64,000 nt of DNA, taken from the NCBI GenBank assembly GCA_004297625.1, contig SCTY01000064.1:1-64000 (forward strand), written 5' to 3'. Of this stretch, positions 31,960 through 40,325 are shown in pieces (within the stretch, counting starts at the first letter, position 1; each line of letters starts with the position of its first letter). The stretch comes from Betaproteobacteria bacterium (GTDB lineage Bacteria; Pseudomonadota; Gammaproteobacteria; Burkholderiales; SG8-39). Under the pieces are notes generated by a model, which was given only the letters and a program-made list of their open reading frames with translations, searched no databases and was not told the DNA's origin. The translations under genes were made by a program, and so were the position numbers.

Positions 31960-33329
31960 TGTCGGCGCCGGAACAGGCGTCCCGCGGCAAGATCCTCGTC
32001 GTCGATGACGAGGAGCGCATCTGCGCGGCGATCAAGAAGGCTCTCGGGCGCGTGGGTTACGGCGTCGACGCGAGCACCGATGCGATTGCGGCATTGGAGA
32101 CGATCCGCAAGGGCTCCTACGACATGGTGATCTGCGACATCAAGATGCCCGGCATGGACGGGTTGACGCTGCTCGAGCGCATCAAGAACCACGACTCCGG
32201 CATTCTGGTGCTCATGATCACCGGCTACGCCTCCATTGAGTCAGCGGTCGAGGCGATGAAGAAGGGCGCACAGGAGTACATCGCCAAACCTTTTCAGCCT
32301 GCGCAGATCCGGCTGCTCGTCGAGCGCGCGTTTGAAAGAAGACGGCTCCTCGACGAGAACGTTTATCTCAAGCGCGAGCTGAAGCAGCTCGAGGGCGGCG
32401 ATGTCGTGATCGGGAAAAGCGCCGAGATGCAGCAGGCATTCGAGCTGGCGATGAAGGTGGCGAAGACCGACTCTTCGGTGCTGATCACCGGCGAAAGCGG
32501 CTGCGGCAAGGAAATCGTCGCCCGGATCATTCATTTTCACGGTCCGCGGGCGAGTGGACCGTTCGTGACGGTGAACTGCTCAGCCATCCCGGAGCACCTT
32601 CTGGAGAGCGAGTTGTTCGGTCACAGGAAGGGCGCCTTTACCGGCGCGCTTTATTCGAAGCGCGGAAGCTTCGAGCTTGCGAACGGCGGGACCTTCTTCC
32701 TCGATGAGATCGGAGACATGCAGCCCAGCCTGCAGGCGAAGATTCTCAGGGTGCTGGAAGAAAAGAAGGTGAAAAAAGTCGGTTCCGAAGAAGCGACCAG
32801 CGTCGATACGCGGGTGATTGCGGCCACGAACAAGCGACTCGCGGCGGAGATTCGCGAGGGACGTTTCCGCGAGGACCTCTATTACCGATTGAATATCGTT
32901 CAGATCGCGATCCCCCCCTTGCGGGAGCACAAGGTCGATATCCCGCTGCTCGCCCGGCATTTTCTCAAGCGCTTCAGCGCCGACATGAAGAAGCCGGTCA
33001 GCGACTATGCCGAAGGCGCCCTCGAGCTTCTGCTGCGCTACAACTGGCCCGGAAATGTAAGGGAGCTCAAGAACGCCGTGGAGCGAGCGGTCATTTTCGC
33101 GGCGCCCGGAGAGCCCATCCGCGCGAGCCATCTTCCGCCGCAATTGGCCGCCGAGCCCTCGCAGCCGTCGCGCCCGGCGCCGGGAGTATTCCGCAGCCTC
33201 AAGGAAATGGAGCTGGCCTACATCAGGCAAGTGCTGGAGGCGTGCGGCGGCAACAGAGCGAAAGCTTCAGAAGTTCTGGATATCGCGCCCTCGACGATCT
33301 GGCGCAAGCTGCCCGGCGAAGATTCGTAG
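31959..33329 (+). CDS. NtrC-family σ54-dependent response regulator
   Basis: 456-residue regulator. The receiver domain (ILVVDDEE, phospho-acceptor Asp in MVICDIKMPGMDG) is followed by a σ54-interaction AAA+ domain with Walker A GESGCGKE, the GAFTGA loop (KGAFTGALYSKRG) and Walker B GGTFFLDEIGD. A Fis-type HTH (GGNRAKASEVLDIAPSTIWR) is at the C-terminus. It is partner of the preceding kinase and probably binds the palindrome at 33353 to activate the promoter at 33473. Confidence 0.95.
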   Translation: MSAPEQASRGKILVVDDEERICAAIKKALGRVGYGVDASTDAIAALETIRKGSYDMVICDIKMPGMDGLTLLERIKNHDSGILVLMITGYASIESAVEAMKKGAQEYIAKPFQPAQIRLLVERAFERRRLLDENVYLKRELKQLEGGDVVIGKSAEMQQAFELAMKVAKTDSSVLITGESGCGKEIVARIIHFHGPRASGPFVTVNCSAIPEHLLESELFGHRKGAFTGALYSKRGSFELANGGTFFLDEIGDMQPSLQAKILRVLEEKKVKKVGSEEATSVDTRVIAATNKRLAAEIREGRFREDLYYRLNIVQIAIPPLREHKVDIPLLARHFLKRFSADMKKPVSDYAEGALELLLRYNWPGNVRELKNAVERAVIFAAPGEPIRASHLPPQLAAEPSQPSRPAPGVFRSLKEMELAYIRQVLEACGGNRAKASEVLDIAPSTIWRKLPGEDS

Positions 33330-33352
33330 CGTTCGCTGCTGCAGGGTTCCGT

Positions 33353-33377
33353 CATTGCAACCTGCAATGGCATTGCA
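33353..33377. promoter_or_regulatory. Putative enhancer (UAS) for the NtrC-type regulator
   Basis: Perfect palindrome CATTGCA-ACC-TGCAATG (33353-33369) followed by a third half-site CATTGCA (33371-33377). It starts 24 bp after the regulator stop and lies about 100-120 bp upstream of the -24/-12 element, the normal distance for a σ54 enhancer. Confidence 0.65.
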
Positions 33378-33472
33378 GAATGAAACGCCACAAAGCGGTT
33401 CGCAAACCCGCTCCTCCGTAGCGGACCCCGTCAAATCAGCGAGTTGAAGGCCACAGGCGCCGCGCGCACGGC

Positions 33473-33488
33473 TGGCATTGATCGTGCC
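33473..33488 (+). promoter_or_regulatory. Putative σ54 promoter (-24/-12)
   Basis: TGGCATTGATCGTGCC matches TGGCAC-N5-TTGCW at the essential GG (33474-33475) and GC (33486-33487), with correct 10-bp spacing, and departs at -12 T and at the C of GGCAC. It lies just before the cupin-like gene and the molybdoenzyme operon. Confidence 0.6.
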
Positions 33489-33506
33489 TACGGTTTGGTA
33501 CGTGGC

Positions 33507-33920
33507 ATGAAAACAAAACCAGCCGCCCGCAAAAGCCGGCCGCGAATCCTGCGCCGCGAAGACTCATTGAAGTCCCGCCTATACCGCGGGATCTGTATGC
33601 GGGTTCTATACGAGTGCGACGGGCTTGAGATTCTGCGGACCGAGATGGAGCCCGGAGCCCTGCTCGATGACGCAGACATCACGAAACGGCGCGCGCTGCA
33701 TTTCGTGATCGGCGGCAGCCCCGTTTTTCATGTCGCGAGCCAGAGCAGCGATCTCATGCCCGGCGACAGCATCGCCTTGCACGAGGGGCAGCACTGCACA
33801 GTGTCGAATCCCGCTTCCTCGTGCTCAAGCATTCTGAGTTTCTTGTTCAAGAATTCGAGCTCATGCCAGTCAGCCGGCGCGTTTGGCCGGGGCATCGCCA
33901 AAGCCACAGATCGGGGGTAG
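33507..33920 (+). CDS. Small cupin-like protein, first gene of the molybdoenzyme operon
   Basis: 137 residues from ATG 33507, or 107 from ATG 33597 (MRVLYECDGLEILRTEMEPG). The middle reads like one cupin barrel (RALHFVIGGSPVFHV, then LMPGDSIALHEGQHCTV), although metal-ligand His are few. The predicted σ54 transcript would begin only about 8 nt before 33507, which favours the later ATG. The stop lies 1 nt before the GTG of the molybdoenzyme gene, so they are probably co-translated. Function unknown; it may sense or bind a small ligand. Confidence 0.6.
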   Translation: MKTKPAARKSRPRILRREDSLKSRLYRGICMRVLYECDGLEILRTEMEPGALLDDADITKRRALHFVIGGSPVFHVASQSSDLMPGDSIALHEGQHCTVSNPASSCSSILSFLFKNSSSCQSAGAFGRGIAKATDRG

Positions 33921-33921
33921 C

Positions 33922-36519
33922 GTGGAACTGTCCAGAAGGAAGTTTCTCCAGGGACTCGGTGCAACCAGCGGAATCGCGGCGCTTGATCTGCAACTGCCCG
34001 CCGTCGCGGCAGCTGCGGAAGCGGCACGCAAGAAGCCGCGCGCGAGCAAGTCGCCCGAGGTAAAGCACGTCAAGACCGGCTGCGCGATCTGTCCGAACTT
34101 CTGCGGCATCGATGTCACCGTGGCCGGCGGCGTCATCCGGACGATTTATCCGGACGCCGAACGCGCCGACTACTACAACCACGGCATCTGCCCGAAGGGC
34201 GCTTCGGGCATGTACAACACCTACGATCCGTACCGGCTGAAAAAGCCGTTGATGCGCACCAATCCGAAAAAGGGCCCCAACGAGGATCCGCGCTGGGTGG
34301 AGATCAGCTGGGACGACGCCTTCCGCTCGATTACCGCACGCCTTGCGAAGATCCGCGCGGAAAACCCTGCGAAGCTCATCTGGCAGCACGGCCAGGGCAA
34401 ATACCTGATCCAGGAACAGTACGCCGTCGCGTTCACGAAGGCGTTCGGCACGCCGAACATGGTGCACCGGACTACGGCATGCGAAGCGGCGCGGCACGTC
34501 GCCGACGAGCTTACGTGGGCGAGCGGGGGAATCACCCCGGACCTCAAGTACTCGAAGCTGCTGCTCAATTTCGGCGCGAACTATCACGAGGGCGAGCAAA
34601 CCGCGCGCTGGCTCGATTGGCAGACCGCGATGAGCCGCGAGCAGGGCCTGAAAGTCGTCGTCGTTGAACCCCGCTTGTCCGGCGTAGCGGCAAAGGCCGA
34701 CGAATGGGTTCCGGTGCGTCCGGGCAAGGACCCGGTGATGCTTCTGGCCATGGCGAAGGTGCTCATCGACGCCGGCACGATCGACGAGCCCTTCCTTATC
34801 GAATACACCAATTCACCGCAGCTCGTCGACGAAGCGGGCAAGATCGTGAAGGGCACGGACGGCAAGACGCCGCTCGTGTGGGACACGGCATCGAACAGCG
34901 CCAAACTGTATACCGCCGGCGTCAAGCCCGCGCTGAAGGGCGCGTACAACGTGGACGGCAAACCGGTACGCACGGCGTTCCAGGTCCTTAGCGACAGTAT
35001 CCGCGAGCTGACTCCCCAATACGCCGAAGAGCTATGCGGCGTGCCGGCGGCGACCATCGAGCGCCTTGCGCGCACCTTCGCAAAGGAAGCGCGCATCGGC
35101 GAGACGATCGAGCTCGACGGCCTGAAGCTGCGCTATCGGCCGGCGGTACTCTATACATTCCGCGGGCTTTCGGCCAAGGAGCACGGCGTCCAAGGCTGGC
35201 GCGCCGGCCTCATCGTCAACATGCTGGTCGGCTCGATCGACGCGGTGGGCGGCCTGCTTCTCGGCGGAGCGTACGCGCGGCCGCAATACTTCGACGTCAG
35301 CAAGTGCGAGTACCCGCCGACGCGGGCTGACCTCGCGCAAAGCGTGTTCTTTCCGTATGCGAACCATCACATTGCGCAGACTCCGCAGCTCACGGTGATG
35401 GACCCGCCATCCTGGGGCCTCAAGTACACGCCGGAGATGCAGATCTTCTACGCCACCAATCGCCCGGTCTCGATTCCCGACTCCTGGAGGCAGTTCGAGG
35501 GACTGACGAAGACCTTCAACGTCGTGATCGACGTGGTGATGTCGGAGAGCTGCTGGTACGCCGATATCGTGCTCCCCGACAAGACCTACCTCGAGTCCTG
35601 GCATTTCGCGCCGACGCGCGGTACGCCCGAAGCCGGCCACAGCGCGATCCGCCAGCCGATCGTGAACCCCTACAACCTCGAGCAGGACGCCTTCACCATC
35701 ATGTGGGAGCTCATGAAGCGGCTCGGCCTGCGCGAGCGCTACATCGACGAGATCAACAAGTCCTGGGGCCTCAAAGAGGTGAAATTCAAGCCGGGCCGCG
35801 ACTACACGCCGCGCGAGAGCGTGGAAGTCATCTGGGCCGATAAGACCAAGAAGGATTTCGCGGTCGCCGTGGAGAAGGGTTTCGTCGGCAGCAAGAAGAG
35901 CGCGAAGAGCAAGTACCTCACCGGCGCCGAGGACAAGTTCAAGGGTCCGGGGAAGCCGAAGATGAAGCTCTACGCCGATCAGCTGATCGACAGCTACTAC
36001 AAGGTCGAAGGCATCGCCAAGAAGAACAATCTCACCAGGATCGACCTGGCGAAGTACAAGATCGCCTATTCGCCGCTGCCGACGAAGGAACATGCCTTCC
36101 CGACGCCGCACCGCGAGGCGACCGGCTATCCGCTGTACCTGATCACGCACAAGCGGATGTACCGCAACCAGTCGGCCTTCACGGCGAACAACGCGATCCT
36201 CAACCAGGCGCTGGGTCCCGACGCCGCGATGAATTACGTGCAGCTCAATACGACTACCGCCCGCGAGCTCGGCATCAAGAGCGGCGATGCGGTCACGCTC
36301 GAGACCCGCATAGGGAAAGTCGGCGGCACCGCTCAGGTCGTCGAGGGCATCCGCCCGGATACGGTCGCCGTGTCGTACCACTACGGCACGTTCAGCCCCG
36401 GGTTGTCGGCGGCAGCGCGCAAGGGCACGTGGATCAACCAGGTATTGGAAAACCATCCCGACCTGATCTCCGGCCACAACTCGTTCAACGACACGAAGTG
36501 CAAGCTGTACAAGGCGTAA
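33922..36519 (+). CDS. Tat-exported molybdopterin oxidoreductase (DMSO-reductase superfamily), substrate unknown
   Basis: 865-residue catalytic subunit. GTG 33922 gives VELSRRKFLQGLGATSG, a Tat signal with SRRKFLQ. The [4Fe-4S] motif CAICPNFCG (C-x2-C-x3-C) with a fourth Cys in HGICPKG follows at about residue 50-90. The Mo-ligand region is TTACEAARH, making Cys the likely ligand. A C-terminal molydopterin-binding barrel (NYVQLNTTTARELGIKSGDAV) is present. Length and motifs place it among Phs/Psr/Ttr/Arr-like enzymes, but no hallmark of one substrate was recognised. Neighbours are an Fe-S protein, a diheme cytochrome and TorD; there is no NrfD-type membrane subunit. It could be a reductase or an oxidase of an oxyanion or sulfur compound. 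Confidence 0.93.
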   Translation: MELSRRKFLQGLGATSGIAALDLQLPAVAAAAEAARKKPRASKSPEVKHVKTGCAICPNFCGIDVTVAGGVIRTIYPDAERADYYNHGICPKGASGMYNTYDPYRLKKPLMRTNPKKGPNEDPRWVEISWDDAFRSITARLAKIRAENPAKLIWQHGQGKYLIQEQYAVAFTKAFGTPNMVHRTTACEAARHVADELTWASGGITPDLKYSKLLLNFGANYHEGEQTARWLDWQTAMSREQGLKVVVVEPRLSGVAAKADEWVPVRPGKDPVMLLAMAKVLIDAGTIDEPFLIEYTNSPQLVDEAGKIVKGTDGKTPLVWDTASNSAKLYTAGVKPALKGAYNVDGKPVRTAFQVLSDSIRELTPQYAEELCGVPAATIERLARTFAKEARIGETIELDGLKLRYRPAVLYTFRGLSAKEHGVQGWRAGLIVNMLVGSIDAVGGLLLGGAYARPQYFDVSKCEYPPTRADLAQSVFFPYANHHIAQTPQLTVMDPPSWGLKYTPEMQIFYATNRPVSIPDSWRQFEGLTKTFNVVIDVVMSESCWYADIVLPDKTYLESWHFAPTRGTPEAGHSAIRQPIVNPYNLEQDAFTIMWELMKRLGLRERYIDEINKSWGLKEVKFKPGRDYTPRESVEVIWADKTKKDFAVAVEKGFVGSKKSAKSKYLTGAEDKFKGPGKPKMKLYADQLIDSYYKVEGIAKKNNLTRIDLAKYKIAYSPLPTKEHAFPTPHREATGYPLYLITHKRMYRNQSAFTANNAILNQALGPDAAMNYVQLNTTTARELGIKSGDAVTLETRIGKVGGTAQVVEGIRPDTVAVSYHYGTFSPGLSAAARKGTWINQVLENHPDLISGHNSFNDTKCKLYKA

Positions 36520-36529
36520 GGGGCGAACA

Positions 36530-37222
36530 CTGACGAAGCTCGCACGGCTCATCGATCAAAAGCGCTGCATCGGATGCCGTTCCTGCGTGGCCGCGTGCGC
36601 CACCGAAAACCACTTCACGCCGGACGCGCCCTGGAATTTCATGGTCGAGTACGAGGTAGGCGCTTATCCGGCGGTGAAGAAAATCTACAACACGATGAAC
36701 TGCATGCATTGCGAGGCGCCACCGTGCAAGGCCGCTTGCGACGCCATGGGCGCGAAGGCCATCAGCAAGAACCAGTTCGGCGTGGTGCTCGTCGATTACA
36801 ACAAGTGCCTCGGCTGCGGCAACTGCGTCGCCGTGTGCCCCTACGGCACGATCAGCCTGAACCGCGAAGTGCGGGATCTGAATCCCGGACTTGGCAAAGC
36901 GGGCGCGGAGACCATTCCTGCGAAGGATCGTCATCCGACGCACCGCAAGAAGGCCAGGGTCGCGGAGAAGTGCACCTTCTGCGCGCACAAGCTCGACAAG
37001 GCGGTCGCTGACGGAAAGGTGAATCTCATCGGCCTGGCGCAGGAGTACACGCCGGCCTGCGACATCGTGTGCCCGACGCAGGCGCGGGTGTTCGGAAACA
37101 TCGACGATCCGAACTCCGAGATCTCGAAACGCATCGCCGCCACCGGAGCGAAGCAGATCAAGAAGCAGTTCGGCACGGGCCCGCAGGTCTACTACGTGCT
37201 CGAGGAAGGAGCCCTGTCATGA
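36530..37222 (+). CDS. Four-cluster ferredoxin subunit (DmsB/NrfC type); probable CTG start
   Basis: About 230-residue electron-transfer subunit with Cys clusters RCIGCRSCVAAC, CMHCEAPPCKAAC, CLGCGNCVAVCP and a split last cluster (KCTFCAHKL plus TPACDIVCP), giving four [4Fe-4S] sites. The first cluster lies upstream of the first canonical start (GTG 36587), so translation must begin earlier. In frame there is only CTG at 36530 (or ACG 36533), 6 nt after AAGGGG and 10 nt after the molybdoenzyme stop, giving (M)TKLARLIDQKRCIGC. No signal peptide; it would be co-exported with the Tat-tagged catalytic subunit. Confidence 0.9.
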   Translation: MTKLARLIDQKRCIGCRSCVAACATENHFTPDAPWNFMVEYEVGAYPAVKKIYNTMNCMHCEAPPCKAACDAMGAKAISKNQFGVVLVDYNKCLGCGNCVAVCPYGTISLNREVRDLNPGLGKAGAETIPAKDRHPTHRKKARVAEKCTFCAHKLDKAVADGKVNLIGLAQEYTPACDIVCPTQARVFGNIDDPNSEISKRIAATGAKQIKKQFGTGPQVYYVLEEGALS

Positions 37223-37521
37223 GGCGCGCGATCACAGCGTTGGCGATTGGTCTAACGGCAGTAACAATGTCCGCCGTAGCGGCCGGCACGGGAAAGAACT
37301 CGCTCGATCCGCTCAAGGGACGGTTCCACGTACAGCATACCCGGAAGCTGAAGCAGGATTGCGGCTCTTGCCATGCCGATGCGCAAAAGGACGTGCTGTA
37401 CGCACGCAAGGATCGGCCGCTACCTGCAGGAATGCCGGGGCCCGTGGATCGCAATGTTTGCCTCTCCTGCCACGAGCCGACGAACAAGAAGGCGCCTTGG
37501 TACGGCCGCGCGGCAAAGTGA
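37219..37521 (+). CDS. Small diheme cytochrome c
   Basis: 100-residue exported protein (signal MRRAITALAIGLTAVTMSAVAAG) with two haem sites, CGSCH and CLSCH, at about residues 52 and 84. ATG overlaps the Fe-S subunit stop (ATGA). It takes the place normally held by a membrane quinol subunit and probably links the periplasmic molybdoenzyme to the cytochrome pool. Its size and the C-terminal SCHEP pattern suggest a NapB-like or small nitrate/sulfur cytochrome type; exact family not recognised. Confidence 0.88.
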   Translation: MRRAITALAIGLTAVTMSAVAAGTGKNSLDPLKGRFHVQHTRKLKQDCGSCHADAQKDVLYARKDRPLPAGMPGPVDRNVCLSCHEPTNKKAPWYGRAAK

Positions 37522-38168
37522 GCGACGCTGGAAACGGCGCCGCGGCCGCCGGCCGGCGCAGCGCGCTGTACTGGCTGCTCGGCGATATCGCGCTCACCAG
37601 CCCCGACGCGGTATTTGTCGCGCGCCTGCGGCACGAGTTGCAGCCGGAGGCCGATGAAGCAGACCCGCTGGCGGGACGGCTTGGCGAGCTGTGCGCTTCA
37701 CTTCCGGAAATCCACGAGGCCCGCGAGATCGAGCGCCTCGCCGTCGAATACGCGCGCCTCTTCGGGGGGCTGAAGGAAGGCTACGGGCTGCCGCCGCCGT
37801 TCGAATCAGCTTGCAGCGGATCGCTCGCAGCGCCCGAAGTCGCGGTCGCGGTGGCCGAGCGGTATGCCGAAGCCGGGTTTCCATCGATCGTCAACGGGGC
37901 GCCCGCAGACCACCTCGGCGTCGAGCTGAGGTTTCTCTCGGTTCTCTGCTACGCGGAGATGCAGGCGCTGCAAAGCGGGCAGACGGCCGAGGCGGCGCGC
38001 TCCACCGAGCTTCGGCGCGAATTCCTCAGCGATCATATCGGCCGCTGGGCGCCGAAACGCTGGCGCCATACCGCGGCGGCGGCCGAGCAGGCGTTCTACC
38101 GATTGACGGCCGATATGGCGCTCGACGCGCTTCTCGAAGAGAGCGTCGCTTCTAAGCGAGCTTCATGA
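37518..38168 (+). CDS. TorD/DmsD-family molybdoenzyme maturation chaperone
   Basis: 216-residue all-helical cytoplasmic chaperone that holds the Tat-bound molybdoenzyme during cofactor insertion. Visible family features are the YARLFGGL segment near residue 78 and ADHLGVELRFLSVLCYAEMQAL, the E-x-D/H-HLGxEL-type motif near residue 130. GTG at 37518 overlaps the cytochrome stop (GTGA). It is the last gene of the operon and converges with the DUF47 gene, overlapping it by 17 bp. Confidence 0.88.
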   Translation: MSDAGNGAAAAGRRSALYWLLGDIALTSPDAVFVARLRHELQPEADEADPLAGRLGELCASLPEIHEAREIERLAVEYARLFGGLKEGYGLPPPFESACSGSLAAPEVAVAVAERYAEAGFPSIVNGAPADHLGVELRFLSVLCYAEMQALQSGQTAEAARSTELRREFLSDHIGRWAPKRWRHTAAAAEQAFYRLTADMALDALLEESVASKRAS

Positions 38169-38778
38169 CCACCATGCCCAGCACGTTCGCCGCGGAGTCG
38201 GCGCGGTCGGACATGTTGGAGATGTGGCGGTAGACCTCGCGCCGGTAGAAGAGCGCGGGAAGCAGCGCCGGCTCCGTCGCGCGGGCGAAGAGGTCCTTGA
38301 TGGCGGTGCGGTAGAGCCGCTCCACCTCGCGCTCCTTCTGGCGCACTTCGCGCGCGTGGTCGCCCGCCACGCGCGCGTTCTTCGCCAGGCGCAGCATCGC
38401 AGCCTCGAGCTCCTGCGCCTGCTCGCGCACGAGCTCGACCATGCGCCGGATGTAGTCGTCCGCGCCGACCTTGAGAATGCTCATCTCCTCCAGGGTGGTC
38501 AGCGCGTAGATCACCATGTCCTCGCAGCAGTGCGACAGGTTGAAGATGTCCTCGCGGTCGAGCGGCGTGATGAACGTCCGGTGCAGCTCGTCGATCAGCA
38601 CGCGGCGCAGCTCGCTCGCGTCGTCGGCGAGCGCGCGCAGCGCCTCGATCGTCTGCGCGTCCACGCGGTCGAGCATGCTCTCGAGGTAGCGCACGCCCTC
38701 GACGGTCTTGGCCGCCTGGCGGACCAGCATCGAGATGAACTTGTTGCTCTCGCTCAAGCCCCCGTCGAACCAGCTCAC
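38152..38778 (-). CDS. DUF47/PhoU-like regulator of phosphate uptake
   Basis: 208-residue helical PhoU-like protein of the DUF47 family, usually encoded with PiT permeases. Motifs such as LDREDIFNLSHCCEDMVIYA fit the metal-binding helices of PhoU-type proteins. The start is GTG 38778 overlapping the PiT stop (GTGA). It probably controls the adjacent PiT transporter. Confidence 0.9.
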   Translation of the reverse strand: MSWFDGGLSESNKFISMLVRQAAKTVEGVRYLESMLDRVDAQTIEALRALADDASELRRVLIDELHRTFITPLDREDIFNLSHCCEDMVIYALTTLEEMSILKVGADDYIRRMVELVREQAQELEAAMLRLAKNARVAGDHAREVRQKEREVERLYRTAIKDLFARATEPALLPALFYRREVYRHISNMSDRADSAANVLGMVVMKLA

Positions 38779-39773
38779 CGCCAGCCTCCCTGCCGCAATG
38801 CCGCGTCGGTGAGGTAATAGAGCGGCGCGGCGAGGAGCGCCGTTGCCGGCACGGTGAGCGCCCACGCAGCGGCCAGCTCGCCGAGCACCGCCCAGCGCAC
38901 CTTGGATTTGCGCTCGGCCGCGCCCGCGCCGAGGATCGCCATGCTCACCACCTGCGTGGAGCTGACCGGGCCCCCGGCGAAAGATGCGCCCAGGATCACC
39001 GCGGCCGAAGCCACCTGCGAAGTGAAGGCGTGGATCGGACCGACGCGGTAGAACCGCGCACCGAGCGTGCGGATGATCCGCCAGCCCCCGGACGCGGTCC
39101 CCAGGGCGATGGCCGAGGCGCTCGCGACCACCACCCACCAGGGAACGAAAAACGCCGGTATGAAGCCGAGCGTCACCAGGCCGAGCGAAATCACGCCCAT
39201 GGTCTTCTGCGCGTCGTTCGCGCCGTGGCTGAGCGCGAGCGCCGCCGCCGTGACGATCTGCGCGCGCGAGAGGGCGACGTTCGCCCTCGGCGTCGCAGCG
39301 CGCAGCAGCCAGCGCGTCGCCTGCATGACCAGGAGCGCGACGCCGAACCCGAGCAGCGGCGATACGAGAAGCGCGATCCCGATCTTCCACAAGCCGTGGG
39401 CTTGGATCTCCGCGGTGCCCGACCCCGCCGCGACGGCGCCCACGATGCCGCCGACGAGCGCGTGCGACGAGCTCACCGGAAGCCCGAGGTACCAGGTGGC
39501 GAGATCCCACAGGCTCGCGGCGAGAAGCGCGGCGAGCACGACCGCGATGCTGACCGCGTGCGGCTCGGCGATGCCCTCGCCGATGGTCTGCGCGACCGCG
39601 ACACCGAGCACGAACGGCCCCGCGAGGTTGGCGGCCGCGGCGAGCACGAGCGCGCCCCGCGGGCTCATCGCCCGCGAGGCGATGATGGTCGCCACCACGT
39701 TGGCGCTATCGTGAAAGCCGTTCAGGAAGTCGAAGAGCAGCGCGACACCGAGGAGGATGAGGAGCAGCGTCAC
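38775..39773 (-). CDS. PiT-family inorganic phosphate permease
   Basis: 332-residue membrane transporter. The two PiT signatures are present: NGFHDSANVVATIIASRAM near the N-terminus and SHGANDAQKTMGVISLGLV in the second half. About ten hydrophobic helices. Low-affinity phosphate (or metal-phosphate) uptake. It also bears on arsenic biology because PiT systems admit arsenate. Confidence 0.95.
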   Translation of the reverse strand: MTLLLILLGVALLFDFLNGFHDSANVVATIIASRAMSPRGALVLAAAANLAGPFVLGVAVAQTIGEGIAEPHAVSIAVVLAALLAASLWDLATWYLGLPVSSSHALVGGIVGAVAAGSGTAEIQAHGLWKIGIALLVSPLLGFGVALLVMQATRWLLRAATPRANVALSRAQIVTAAALALSHGANDAQKTMGVISLGLVTLGFIPAFFVPWWVVVASASAIALGTASGGWRIIRTLGARFYRVGPIHAFTSQVASAAVILGASFAGGPVSSTQVVSMAILGAGAAERKSKVRWAVLGELAAAWALTVPATALLAAPLYYLTDAALRQGGWR

Positions 39774-39809
39774 GGCTTGCCCATGATCACGCAGGCGCGA
39801 GCCGCCGGC

Positions 39810-39823
39810 TTGATCCCGGTCAA
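39810..39823. promoter_or_regulatory. FNR-like palindrome TTGATCCCGGTCAA
   Basis: Matches TTGAT-N4-ATCAA with one change (GTCAA). It is centred about 43 bp upstream of the PiT start codon on the reverse strand. Confidence 0.4.
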
Positions 39824-40121
39824 CCCCTACACTGCCGCGCGCGTCTGCCGAGGATTGGCGGAGAGTGAGTCCGCCTGAATGCCCTCTAAGCTATTGATCG
39901 AGGGTAAATCTTCCCGCGAATCATACAGCTACCCACATTCCTATACCCACAAGCGCACGTCGGATCAGGAGCATGTCGCCCTTCTCAATTGCTCGTCCAC
40001 TTTGGAATATCGCCTCGCGAGGTCGGGTGCTTATTCGACCCATACGCTCGCGCTGCGCTTCACGCGCAGCTTTCAATTCGTATGCTCGCCGAAAGTGAAA
40101 GGACGAAATTTTGGGATACCG
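39824..40121. other. Non-coding or poorly coding stretch, locally lower in GC
   Basis: Between the PiT gene and a small reverse-strand gene. Base composition is more A/T-rich than its surroundings. A 103-codon forward frame (39879-40190) exists but has no ribosome site, no recognisable domain and overlaps the next gene in antisense; it is not called. Confidence 0.5.
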
Positions 40122-40325
40122 CTAAGGCGTCGCCAACAGCTTCTTGCCCTTTTCCGTAATCAACAGTCGGCCGTTTGGCGATTCCACTAAGCCATGCGCG
40201 ACCAGCCGACTTTTGTTGAATGGCGGAATTGATTCTGCGCCTTGGCTGGCCTGTTTGAGCCACTTGAGATCGTCGGCGCTTAACTGAAGTCCGCCAACCT
40301 TGCTCTTTCTCTCGCTTTTAGACAT
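40122..40325 (-). CDS. Hypothetical small helix-turn-helix-like protein
   Basis: 67-residue protein from ATG 40325 (MSKSERKSKVGGLQL) with an AGGAGG site on the reverse strand just upstream. SADDLKWLKQASQG, NKSRLVAHGLVE and NGRLLITEKGKKLL resemble a small winged-helix/MarR-like fragment: helix, helix, beta-hairpin. No family could be named. The frame remains open upstream into a proline-rich stretch, so a longer product is possible. Confidence 0.55.
   Translation of the reverse strand: MSKSERKSKVGGLQLSADDLKWLKQASQGAESIPPFNKSRLVAHGLVESPNGRLLITEKGKKLLATP

Noticed and set aside
35032..36552. 506-codon reverse frame opposite the molybdoenzyme
   Set aside because: Antisense shadow; the forward frame carries all molybdoenzyme motifs.
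39879..40190. 103-codon forward frame
   Set aside because: No ribosome site, no domain, overlaps a better reverse-strand gene.
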